8,637 nucleotides of DNA, taken from an uncultured Pseudomonadota bacterium (GTDB lineage Bacteria > Pseudomonadota > Alphaproteobacteria > Rs-D84). Both the position numbers and the translations under genes were made by a program. The stretch lies in assembly GCA_947303165.1 (NCBI GenBank), contig CAMYXE010000023.1, positions 1-8,637 of the forward strand, read 5' to 3'. Of the stretch, positions 1-5,101 are shown piece by piece. The stretch's first letter is position 1; each line of letters begins with the position of its first letter. Under the pieces are notes generated by a model that worked only from the letters and a program-made list of their open reading frames with translations, was not told where the DNA came from and made no database searches.

Positions 1-314
1 TGTTCGTCGTTTTCATGCCATTCTACACATACAAATTCCGTATCTATTGCATTTTGTATTGCGGCGTCCGCCACACCTGCGGTTACCAATTCGGTTGAAT
101 GGCCGGCATATGTTCCGGTTGAATCATAAATTCCTTTTTCACCGATGCTACCCGATTCACCAGTATGTGTTAAAACGGTATTTATATCTTTTGCGGGAAC
201 AATGTCCTGTTTTGTTGCAACCTGGTCATCAACATAATTTTTTGATGTAAGTGTCGTATCAGCATGAACAACACATGAAAATATAATACAGATTGCAACA
301 AAGATTTTCTTCAT
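1..314 (-). CDS. exported protein with signal peptide, N-terminal part only
   Basis: The reading frame opens at an ATG at 314 on the minus strand and stays open for 104 codons until it leaves the window, so the C-terminus is missing. The start follows a purine-rich site, GGGGAAAGGT, directly upstream (315-324). Residues 1-18 (MKKIFVAICIIFSCVVHA) form a typical Sec signal peptide: two lysines, a hydrophobic core and a V-H-A cleavage site before Asp19. The mature part begins with TLTSKNYVDDQVATKQD. This is a short amphipathic stretch like the 'YVD..VATKQD' segments found in phage tail-fibre and other trimeric fibrous proteins. A Gly/Ser/Thr-rich stretch follows, with a single Cys near the edge. 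The protein is probably periplasmic, outer-membrane or surface located; its function is unknown. The gene lies 27 nt after the terminator of the structured RNA at 341-547, so its expression is probably controlled by that leader. The frame and signal peptide are clear; the fibre comparison is inference. Confidence 0.8.
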   Translation of the reverse strand, partial: MKKIFVAICIIFSCVVHADTTLTSKNYVDDQVATKQDIVPAKDINTVLTHTGESGSIGEKGIYDSTGTYAGHSTELVTAGVADAAIQNAIDTEFVCVEWHENDE

Positions 315-330
315 ACCTTTCCCCATATGA

Positions 331-362
331 CATAAAAACAACCGCCAAACAGAATTGACGGT
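331..362 (-). terminator. intrinsic terminator or attenuator before the exported-protein gene
   Basis: On the minus strand, ACCGTCAA (355-362) pairs with TTGGCGGT (341-348), giving eight pairs including one G-U, around a six-base loop TTCTGT. The tract TGTTTTTATG follows. Only 26 nt remain before the ATG at 314, and the ribosome binding site uses part of that. No promoter can therefore fit between, and the gene must be reached by read-through. This suggests attenuation rather than plain gene-end termination. Confidence 0.75.
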
Positions 363-547
363 CGGGGTGTTAGTAGATCATGTACAGTAATGATTCTGTG
401 GCCTTTATATATACGCCACAGACACCCCAACCTTTGATCGGGATGTTCCTATTGCGGCACAAAATATCGGAATGTTTTAGATTACGACATAATGTGCCGA
501 CTGTACTCAGGCCTACTAAAGCCCCGAACCAAATTCACACTTGGTTC
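341..547 (-). ncRNA. unidentified structured leader RNA (riboswitch-like)
   Basis: Read on the minus strand, this gap folds into nested helices; plus-strand coordinates are given. A 5' hairpin pairs 541-547 with 526-532. P1 pairs 522-526 with 363-367 and 513-519 with 370-376. P2 pairs 500-506 with 382-388. Inside are three hairpins forming a four-way junction: P3 (493-499 with 455-461, continued by 485-490 with 464-469), P5 (440-445 with 423-428) and P4 (415-422 with 395-402, 12-nt AU-rich loop). A terminator (341-362) abuts P1. P3, P5 and the terminator each contain a G-U pair that would be an A-C mismatch on the other strand, so the minus strand is favoured. The junction strand 446-454 reads CAATAGGAA. 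I looked for the conserved cores of cobalamin, TPP, FMN, lysine and glycine riboswitches, T-box, RNase P, 6S, SRP and tmRNA and saw none. It may be a cis-acting leader of the exported-protein gene or a free small RNA. The helices are seen; the role is inferred. Confidence 0.6.
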
Positions 548-553
548 AAAGGA

Positions 554-583
554 ATGTTAACACAATTTATAAAAATAACACAA
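554..583 (-). promoter_or_regulatory. possible promoter for the structured RNA
   Basis: On the minus strand, TTGTGT (578-583) and TAACAT (554-559) are separated by 18 nt. They would place a start near 547, just at the 5' hairpin of the structured RNA. Both boxes are imperfect and the region is very AT-rich, so chance matches are expected. The box positions are seen; use as a promoter is a guess. Confidence 0.3.
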
Positions 584-613
584 GCAGTTAATTTATATAA
601 TAAAATACATATT

Positions 614-640
614 AAAAAAAATCCCCACGTTTCGGTGGGG
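614..640 (-). terminator. intrinsic terminator of the NagZ-type gene
   Basis: On the minus strand, CCCCAC (635-640) pairs with GTGGGG (623-628) around a six-base loop, and an uninterrupted run of eight T follows one base later (614-621). It begins 7 nt after the stop codon of the glycosidase gene. On the plus strand the downstream tract is ATATTTTTA, so weak bidirectional action is possible, but no plus-strand gene ends here. Confidence 0.85.
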
Positions 641-647
641 AATATTT

Positions 648-1817
648 TTATCTTAAATGTTTCTTTAATTTCATAATGCGGTTATATGATTCACGTATTC
701 TGGATTCTGGTATTTTACCTTCGGTCACCATCTTTACAATCGTCGCATTTACATCACTGCCACGGTTTTTATCAAATGTTAAGTTGTTTCCGAATACTAA
801 TATATCATTACCTGCCATAATCGCCATTTGAATCGCGGTTTCGGTACCGTATTCATTTGCGATTGCGCCCATATCCATATCATCGGAAACAATAACGCCA
901 TCAAATCCCATGTCACGTGCCATATCTATTGTTTTCTTGGACAAAGATGCCGGTAACGTGTCGATGTTTTGGTTCACAATATGTGCAACCATAACCATAG
1001 TATATGGCGAGCTATTTTTTAACAAGTTACGGTATGGATTTAATTCGTAATCTTGATACGTTTTTGTTACATCAGTAAGGCCGTTGTGTGAATCGACACC
1101 GGCACTGCCATGCCCCGGAAAATGCTTATATGAATGTGCAATTTTTGCACGTGCCAGTCCACGTGCAAACGCGCCTGCATATTCCGTCACAATATCAGAA
1201 TCTTCTGAAAAACTTCTGTCTTTGGCGCCAATGGCGGGCGATTCAGGATTTACGTTTACATCGGCAACAGGTGCGAAATCAACGTTTATACCCAAATCAG
1301 ACAATCTTTTTCCCAAATCATACGCAATCTTATATGTTTGTTTCGGACTTGTTTTGGACATTTCCATCGCCGAAGGAATAGACGCAAAACCATGTTCTGG
1401 TTTTAAACGTTGAATATTTCCGCCCTCTTGGTCCACAGCAATTAATAATTTATGTGGTGCCGCAGATTGCAACGTATTGGTTAACTTTTTAACCTGGGAT
1501 ACGTTCTTGATATTCGAAGAAAAAATTTGCTTTTTGGCCTCGATAATATCATAGCCCTGTGCCAACAGACCGGATACATCAACGTCAAATAATATGACAC
1601 CACCAATTTTCCCTTTTTCAACCTGGGCCAAAACAGCGGCAAATTCTTCTGGGTTTGATCCTTGGCCATCGCCATGGAATCCGGTCATAATCATTTGACC
1701 AACCATTTCTTCAAGGCTAACAGGTTTATTAGCATTAGGTTTTGTGAAATTATAAATACCAAAACCGATAATACATAATAATATTAAAACCAATGGAATT
1801 AAAAATTTTTTCTTCAC
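648..1817 (-). CDS. nagZ: membrane-anchored family-3 glycosidase, NagZ-type beta-N-acetylhexosaminidase
   Basis: This is a glycoside hydrolase family 3 protein of the NagZ type, which removes N-acetylglucosamine from muropeptides or glycans. From the GTG start it has 389 residues. A lysine-rich N-terminus and a hydrophobic segment (about residues 5-22) precede the catalytic domain. There is no lipobox cysteine or clear cleavage site, so it is probably anchored facing the periplasm. Family motifs are VDQEGG (about 128-133), KHFPGHG (about 231-237), the DSH turn that follows (242-244) and VSDDMDMGAI (about 310-319), which holds the catalytic aspartate. It is longer than the roughly 340-residue cytoplasmic NagZ because of the anchor. 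The frame extends nine codons upstream to an ATG at 1844. I chose the GTG at 1817 because AAAGGAG lies six bases before it, and because a perfect TATAAT -10 box overlaps the upstream ATG, placing that codon ahead of the likely transcript start. The gene stands alone, with its own promoter and terminator. The enzyme family is secure; the exact substrate is inferred. Confidence 0.88.
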   Translation of the reverse strand: MKKKFLIPLVLILLCIIGFGIYNFTKPNANKPVSLEEMVGQMIMTGFHGDGQGSNPEEFAAVLAQVEKGKIGGVILFDVDVSGLLAQGYDIIEAKKQIFSSNIKNVSQVKKLTNTLQSAAPHKLLIAVDQEGGNIQRLKPEHGFASIPSAMEMSKTSPKQTYKIAYDLGKRLSDLGINVDFAPVADVNVNPESPAIGAKDRSFSEDSDIVTEYAGAFARGLARAKIAHSYKHFPGHGSAGVDSHNGLTDVTKTYQDYELNPYRNLLKNSSPYTMVMVAHIVNQNIDTLPASLSKKTIDMARDMGFDGVIVSDDMDMGAIANEYGTETAIQMAIMAGNDILVFGNNLTFDKNRGSDVNATIVKMVTEGKIPESRIRESYNRIMKLKKHLR

Positions 1818-1823
1818 TTTATA

Positions 1824-1830
1824 CTCCTTT
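1824..1830 (-). promoter_or_regulatory. ribosome binding site that sets a GTG start for nagZ
   Basis: AAAGGAG on the minus strand is followed by six bases (TATAAA) and GTG at 1815-1817. It lies inside the reading frame of the longer ATG-initiated version. It is far stronger than the weak AGGT before the ATG at 1844. Confidence 0.7.
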
Positions 1831-1842
1831 GTTTCTGTGGAC

Positions 1843-1871
1843 ATTATACCTATTTAATAATTGTTCCGCAA
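1843..1871 (-). promoter_or_regulatory. promoter of the NagZ-type gene
   Basis: On the minus strand, TTGCGG (1866-1871) and a perfect TATAAT (1843-1848) are separated by 17 nt. The expected transcript start is about 1836-1838, giving a leader of about 20 nt that contains AAAGGAG. The -10 box overlaps the in-frame ATG at 1842-1844, so that ATG should not be in the main transcript. Confidence 0.7.
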
Positions 1872-1897
1872 GTATATCATACATATGCTATTTCCCC

Positions 1898-1925
1898 TTG
1901 CAAACTGGAAATTCTTTGTTATAAT
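1898..1925 (+). promoter_or_regulatory. promoter of tRNA-Val
   Basis: TTGCAA (1898-1903) and a perfect TATAAT (1920-1925) are separated by 16 nt. The start should be near 1932, six bases before the mature tRNA. The discriminator after the -10 box is GC-rich (GGGCG), as is common at growth-rate-controlled stable RNA promoters. It is divergent from the nagZ promoter, with 26 nt between the two -35 boxes. Confidence 0.8.
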
Positions 1926-1937
1926 GGGCGATGCCTT

Positions 1938-2014
1938 GGGTGGTTAGCTCAGTTGGTTAGAGCGTTACGTTGACATCGTAAAGGTCGTTGGTTCGAGTCC
2001 AATACCACCCACCA
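1938..2014 (+). tRNA. tRNA-Val (anticodon GAC)
   Basis: The cloverleaf is complete. The 7-bp acceptor GGGTGGT/ACCACCC has discriminator A2011 and an encoded CCA (2012-2014). The D arm is GCTC...GAGC with GG in its loop. The anticodon stem TTACG/CGTAA encloses the loop TTGACAT, so the anticodon is GAC, which reads GUC and GUU valine codons. The T arm is TTGGTTCGAGTCCAA. It has its own promoter just upstream and a terminator 76 nt downstream, beyond which metG begins. Confidence 0.97.
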
Positions 2015-2055
2015 CGAATTTCTGTAAAAGCGAAATAAAATGAAACGAATGCAAA

Positions 2056-2061
2056 TATAAT
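2056..2061 (+). promoter_or_regulatory. possible -10 box upstream of the metG terminator
   Basis: A perfect TATAAT lies between tRNA-Val and metG. No convincing -35 hexamer is found 15-18 nt upstream (the area reads AAATAAAA), and there is no TG extension next to it. If used, its transcript would start near 2067 and meet the terminator at 2090-2116 before metG. In this AT-rich gap it may be fortuitous. Confidence 0.25.
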
Positions 2062-2089
2062 CTTTCAAAAAAATTAAACGGGATTCTTT

Positions 2090-2116
2090 GGGACGCCCCG
2101 TTTGGCGTCCCTTTTT
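2090..2116 (+). terminator. intrinsic terminator after tRNA-Val, possibly the metG attenuator
   Basis: GGGACGCC (2090-2097) pairs perfectly with GGCGTCCC (2104-2111) around a six-base loop, followed by TTTTT (2112-2116). It ends the tRNA transcript. Only 19 nt separate it from the metG ATG and the ribosome binding site starts at 2124, so no separate metG promoter fits. metG is therefore probably reached by read-through. An upstream segment, TTAAACGGG (2074-2082), can pair with 2097-2105, taking part of both terminator arms (seven Watson-Crick pairs plus two G-U), as an antiterminator would. Confidence 0.85.
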
Positions 2117-2135
2117 CGTAAAAAAGGACAAGAAA

Positions 2136-3758
2136 ATGGGCAAAAAATATCTTATAACTTCGGCGTTACCTTATATAAATGGTGAATTGCATATTGGTCA
2201 TTTGGTTGGTTGTTGGTTGTCAAGTGACGTTTATGCGCGTTTTTGTCGTGCGATGGGGCGTGATGTTTTGTATATCGGTGGTGCCGACGAACATGGAACC
2301 CCAGCCTTGGTTGGTGCAATGAAAGAAAATATGCCTGTATTGGAATATACTAATAAATATTATGAAAAACATCTTCGTGCTGTGCATGATTTTAATTTGT
2401 CTTTCGATTTATATGGACGGACACACACAGAATTGCAAGAAAAATTAATTCATGATTTATTCACACGTCTTGATGAGCAAGGTTTGATAGAGGAACGTGA
2501 AACGGTGCAGCCTTTTTCTGTGGATGATGATATGTTTTTAGCAGACAGACAAATCGAAGGAACGTGCCCAAAGTGCGGTTATGAAAAGGCACGTGGTGAC
2601 CAGTGCGATAATTGCAGTGCGACATACGAAGCGGACGAATTGTTAAATCCGCGGTCTGCGATTTCGGGGTCAACAAATATTGAAATGCGGAAAACAAAAA
2701 ATTTATTTTTCCTTGCATCAAAAATTGAAGATGTTTGGCGTAAATGGTTGTCACAACATGCGCCCAAGTGGTCCAAAACCGCATCGGCTATTGCAATGGG
2801 GTGGGCGAACGAAGGTTTGCGCGATACAAGTATTACGCGTGATTTGAAATGGGGTATACCGGTTAACAAACCGGGCTATGAAAACAAAGTTTTCTATGTA
2901 TGGTTTGATGCACCATGGGGTTATGTTTCTATATCCCAGGCCGCAACCAAAGATTGGGAATCTTGGTGGAAAAATCCGGATTGTTTTTATGCGCAATTTA
3001 TGGGCAAAGACAATGTGAAATTTCATTCTGTGTTTTTCCCAGAACAGCAACTGGCAATGAATGATAATTGGAAAACAGTAGATTTATTAAAGGCTGTTAA
3101 CTTTTTGAATTTCGAAGGCGGTAAAGTTGCCAAGTCAACAGGGAACGGAATCTTCCTGGATAATGCATTGGATATCGCACCAAGCGATTGTTGGCGGTAT
3201 GTGTTGATGGCGTCTGCACCGGAAACCGATGATACAGATTTCACAATGACGCGTTTTGCAGAAATTGTTAATAAAGATTTGAACGGTTTGCTTGGGAATT
3301 TTGTGTCACGCGTGTGCAAACTGTCCCAGAAAAATTTTGGCGATGTTGTGCCAGACGGTAACGGCATCGATTCAAAATTGGCGTCGCAAATCAACGAAAA
3401 GATAAACGATTTAACAAATGCACTGGAAAAATGTGAATTTCGCAAATCTATTGTCGCGTTGCGTGATATTTACGGTATTGCAAATGAATATATGACCGAA
3501 AAAGAGCCATGGGCATTGGTTAAAAACGGCGATATGGTGGGCGCGGCCACGGTGTTGAATGAATGTTTCCAATTAATCGATTTGTTTGCACGCGTATCTG
3601 CACCGATTATTCCAGACGCGGCGGCAAAGATTCAAAAAATATTTGCCGGCGAACATGATTTATCTTGGCCACGCGAATATGAACACCGTATCGCAAACGG
3701 TGAAAAATTCACTGTGCCAGAAAACCTGTTCAATCGTATCGAATTGGATAAAGAATAA
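2136..3758 (+). CDS. metG: methionine--tRNA ligase
   Basis: This cytoplasmic class I synthetase charges tRNA-Met with methionine; here it has 540 residues. The Rossmann catalytic domain begins at the N-terminus with HIGH (19-22) in LHIGHLVGC and continues with GGADEHGTP (about 48-56). A zinc knuckle carries Cys144, Cys147, Cys157 and Cys160 (CPKC...CDNC), followed by PRSAISGST. The KMSKS loop is KVAKS (330-334), which keeps the second Lys-Ser but has Ala for the first Ser. Alphaproteobacterial MetG proteins often vary at this loop. A helical anticodon-binding domain follows (from about 380). There is no C-terminal EMAP/Trbp111-like tRNA-binding domain. The start is the ATG at 2136 because AAGGA lies seven bases upstream and the HIGH motif falls at its usual distance. 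The frame extends upstream to a TTG inside the terminator, which I reject. It is followed after 6 nt by an unknown gene and then by queH, probably as one transcript. Confidence 0.96.
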   Translation: MGKKYLITSALPYINGELHIGHLVGCWLSSDVYARFCRAMGRDVLYIGGADEHGTPALVGAMKENMPVLEYTNKYYEKHLRAVHDFNLSFDLYGRTHTELQEKLIHDLFTRLDEQGLIEERETVQPFSVDDDMFLADRQIEGTCPKCGYEKARGDQCDNCSATYEADELLNPRSAISGSTNIEMRKTKNLFFLASKIEDVWRKWLSQHAPKWSKTASAIAMGWANEGLRDTSITRDLKWGIPVNKPGYENKVFYVWFDAPWGYVSISQAATKDWESWWKNPDCFYAQFMGKDNVKFHSVFFPEQQLAMNDNWKTVDLLKAVNFLNFEGGKVAKSTGNGIFLDNALDIAPSDCWRYVLMASAPETDDTDFTMTRFAEIVNKDLNGLLGNFVSRVCKLSQKNFGDVVPDGNGIDSKLASQINEKINDLTNALEKCEFRKSIVALRDIYGIANEYMTEKEPWALVKNGDMVGAATVLNECFQLIDLFARVSAPIIPDAAAKIQKIFAGEHDLSWPREYEHRIANGEKFTVPENLFNRIELDKE

Positions 3759-3764
3759 GATAAA

Positions 3765-4520
3765 ATGCAAGATACAAAAGTGGTGATTCCATTATATTCA
3801 GTGTCTACGGCGTATAAACGCCTGTTGGGAATGCAACTTAATGATAAAGAAAATGAAATATACGCATTGTTTGCATATATGAAAGGTGATGTTTTGCAAA
3901 TAGTGCCGGGGTATGATATTGGATTGGGGATAGAAAAATACAAATTTTGTGATTCTGGTTGCTATACCGACTATTACAATTTATTGAATAAATTGTATAA
4001 TTATGAAAACTTTCTAAATACAGACGTTGCCGACAATGCGACAACTGTGGCTAAGTTGAAACCAGTTATTGAAAAATTTAACGCAGCATATAACCCACAA
4101 ACAACAAATGCAATTAGACGTGGTATATGTAATCTCAAAACGGGGAAACCATGCACATTTTCCAAAGATCCGTTTACCCCAGATACCCCAATGGTCGTAA
4201 AAAAAGACAGCAATAATTTGGTAACGGTAAGTGGTTGCACACCAATATTTATATCACGTGCAAAACTTGATTCTGCAACGCATCATAGTTACGTTTATGA
4301 ACTTCGTTTAATTGAATCTGTTGGTGGTGATTCTGCGGATTTATATTTTATGAGACCCTGTGTCCGCATATCACAATTCCTAGACACCAGGGACGCAGAT
4401 AAATATTACAAAAATTCTGTTGAAGAATCTGAACGTTTTGGCCAACATGCTTTTTTTCAAAAATTGGCAAAATGCGCGAATCCTGCAATTCAACGGTTTA
4501 TAAAATATTGGTCGCGGTAA
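3765..4520 (+). CDS. uncharacterised 251-residue protein
   Basis: I do not recognise this protein. It begins 6 nt after the metG stop and ends 11 nt before queH, so it is probably cotranscribed with them. The ribosome binding site is weak (AAGATAAA before the ATG), which suggests translational coupling to metG. The sequence has no signal peptide or membrane segment and looks soluble, and it is rich in Tyr, Lys and Asn. Seven cysteines stand at 62, 66, 122, 130, 158, 199 and 237. The pairs CDSGC (62-66) and CNLKTGKPC (122-130) are spaced like possible metal ligands, though this is only a suggestion. The N-terminal third alternates predicted strands and a helix (VVIPLYSV, EIYALFAYM, GDVLQIVPGY). 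Base composition seems somewhat more AT-rich than metG. The open frame, tight spacing and matching codon style make it a real gene; the function is unknown. Confidence 0.8.
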   Translation: MQDTKVVIPLYSVSTAYKRLLGMQLNDKENEIYALFAYMKGDVLQIVPGYDIGLGIEKYKFCDSGCYTDYYNLLNKLYNYENFLNTDVADNATTVAKLKPVIEKFNAAYNPQTTNAIRRGICNLKTGKPCTFSKDPFTPDTPMVVKKDSNNLVTVSGCTPIFISRAKLDSATHHSYVYELRLIESVGGDSADLYFMRPCVRISQFLDTRDADKYYKNSVEESERFGQHAFFQKLAKCANPAIQRFIKYWSR

Positions 4521-4531
4521 TTAGGAAAACA

Positions 4532-5071
4532 ATGGAAAAAATGAAATTGGTTTTGGTATCTTGTTGTGCGCCGTGCAGCGCCGGCGCAATAAAGCAATTG
4601 GCCGATGGCAACATAGCCAACGTGGACGATTTTATTGTTCTGTTTTTCAACCCAAATATTTTTCCCGCGGGCGAATACACAAAACGCATGAACGAGCAAA
4701 TAAAATACTGCGAAAAAATGGGCGTGAAATATGCAATTGGTGAATATGACCATGATGCATGGCGCGTTGCGGTGCGCGGTTTGGAAAACGAACCCGAACG
4801 CGGTGCGCGGTGCAGTGTATGTTTTGCCTATCGTTTTGAATATGCCAAAAGATTTGCACGTAAACATGGGTATAATGCGGTTGCGTCGGTGCTTGGTGTG
4901 TCACACCACAAAGACCAGCATCAGGTTGATACTGCGGCCGAATCCGCACTGGATGAAATAAAATATTTCCCAATAAAGTGGGATGAAAAATTACGTCAAG
5001 AAATTAACCGCGAATCCGATTTTTACCGTCAAAATTATTGCGGTTGCGAATTTAGTATTCGTAAAGTATAA
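4532..5071 (+). CDS. queH: epoxyqueuosine reductase QueH
   Basis: QueH catalyses the last step of queuosine synthesis, reducing epoxyqueuosine to queuosine at position 34 of tRNAs with GUN anticodons. It replaces the cobalamin-dependent QueG. The 179 residues cover the usual family length. The N-terminal SCCAPCSAG (about 10-18) carries the conserved vicinal cysteines. Next come FFNPNIFPAGEY, then GLENEPERGARCSVC with its C..C pair (about 91-94), SHHKD (about 125-129), and finally YRQNYCGCEFS, whose CGC gives the last conserved cysteines. These cysteines bind the Fe-S cluster and metal in the family. I chose the ATG at 4532 because AGGA lies five bases upstream and the CC motif is then close to the N-terminus. 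The frame extends upstream into the previous gene, which is not needed. A second ATG at 4541 is possible. The 3' end contains the fabD promoter. The identification is firm. Confidence 0.93.
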   Translation: MEKMKLVLVSCCAPCSAGAIKQLADGNIANVDDFIVLFFNPNIFPAGEYTKRMNEQIKYCEKMGVKYAIGEYDHDAWRVAVRGLENEPERGARCSVCFAYRFEYAKRFARKHGYNAVASVLGVSHHKDQHQVDTAAESALDEIKYFPIKWDEKLRQEINRESDFYRQNYCGCEFSIRKV

Positions 5072-5072
5072 T
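5044..5072 (+). promoter_or_regulatory. promoter of the fabD cluster, inside the queH 3' end
   Basis: TTGCGA (5044-5049) and a perfect TATAAT (5067-5072) are separated by 17 nt. The -10 box overlaps the queH stop codon. The start should be near 5079, giving a leader of about 23 nt before fabD. The -35 core TTGC matches those of the nagZ and tRNA-Val promoters. It indicates that fabD to mnmG form a transcription unit that does not depend only on metG read-through. Confidence 0.7.
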
Positions 5073-5101
5073 ACCCGTGTAATTTAACAAAAGGGACGAT
5101 T

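Noticed and set aside
47..250. Open frame on the plus strand of 67 codons
   Set aside because: It lies opposite the exported-protein gene, which has a signal peptide and ribosome binding site; the plus-strand product is low-complexity with many His and Leu and has no start signal.
341..547. Cobalamin or other known riboswitch, tmRNA, RNase P or 6S RNA
   Set aside because: The junction shape prompted the comparison, but the conserved sequence cores of these classes are not visible. This was judged by eye only, so a covariance search could still find a diverged member.
380..676. Open frame on the plus strand of 98 codons across the intergenic gap
   Set aside because: It has no ribosome binding site, runs through the RNA helices and the nagZ terminator, and its product looks like nothing recognisable; the helices explain the region better.
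2088..2135. Longer metG starting at the upstream TTG
   Set aside because: The extra 16 codons lie over the terminator stem; AAGGA before the ATG at 2136 and the normal distance to the HIGH motif favour the shorter protein.
1949..2143. Minus-strand frame covering the tRNA
   Set aside because: It contains the reverse of the tRNA; such translations (VVLDSNQRPL-like) are a known false call over tRNA genes.
4472..4531. Longer QueH starting inside the preceding gene
   Set aside because: The 20 extra residues have no family counterpart, and AGGA before 4532 gives a good start.
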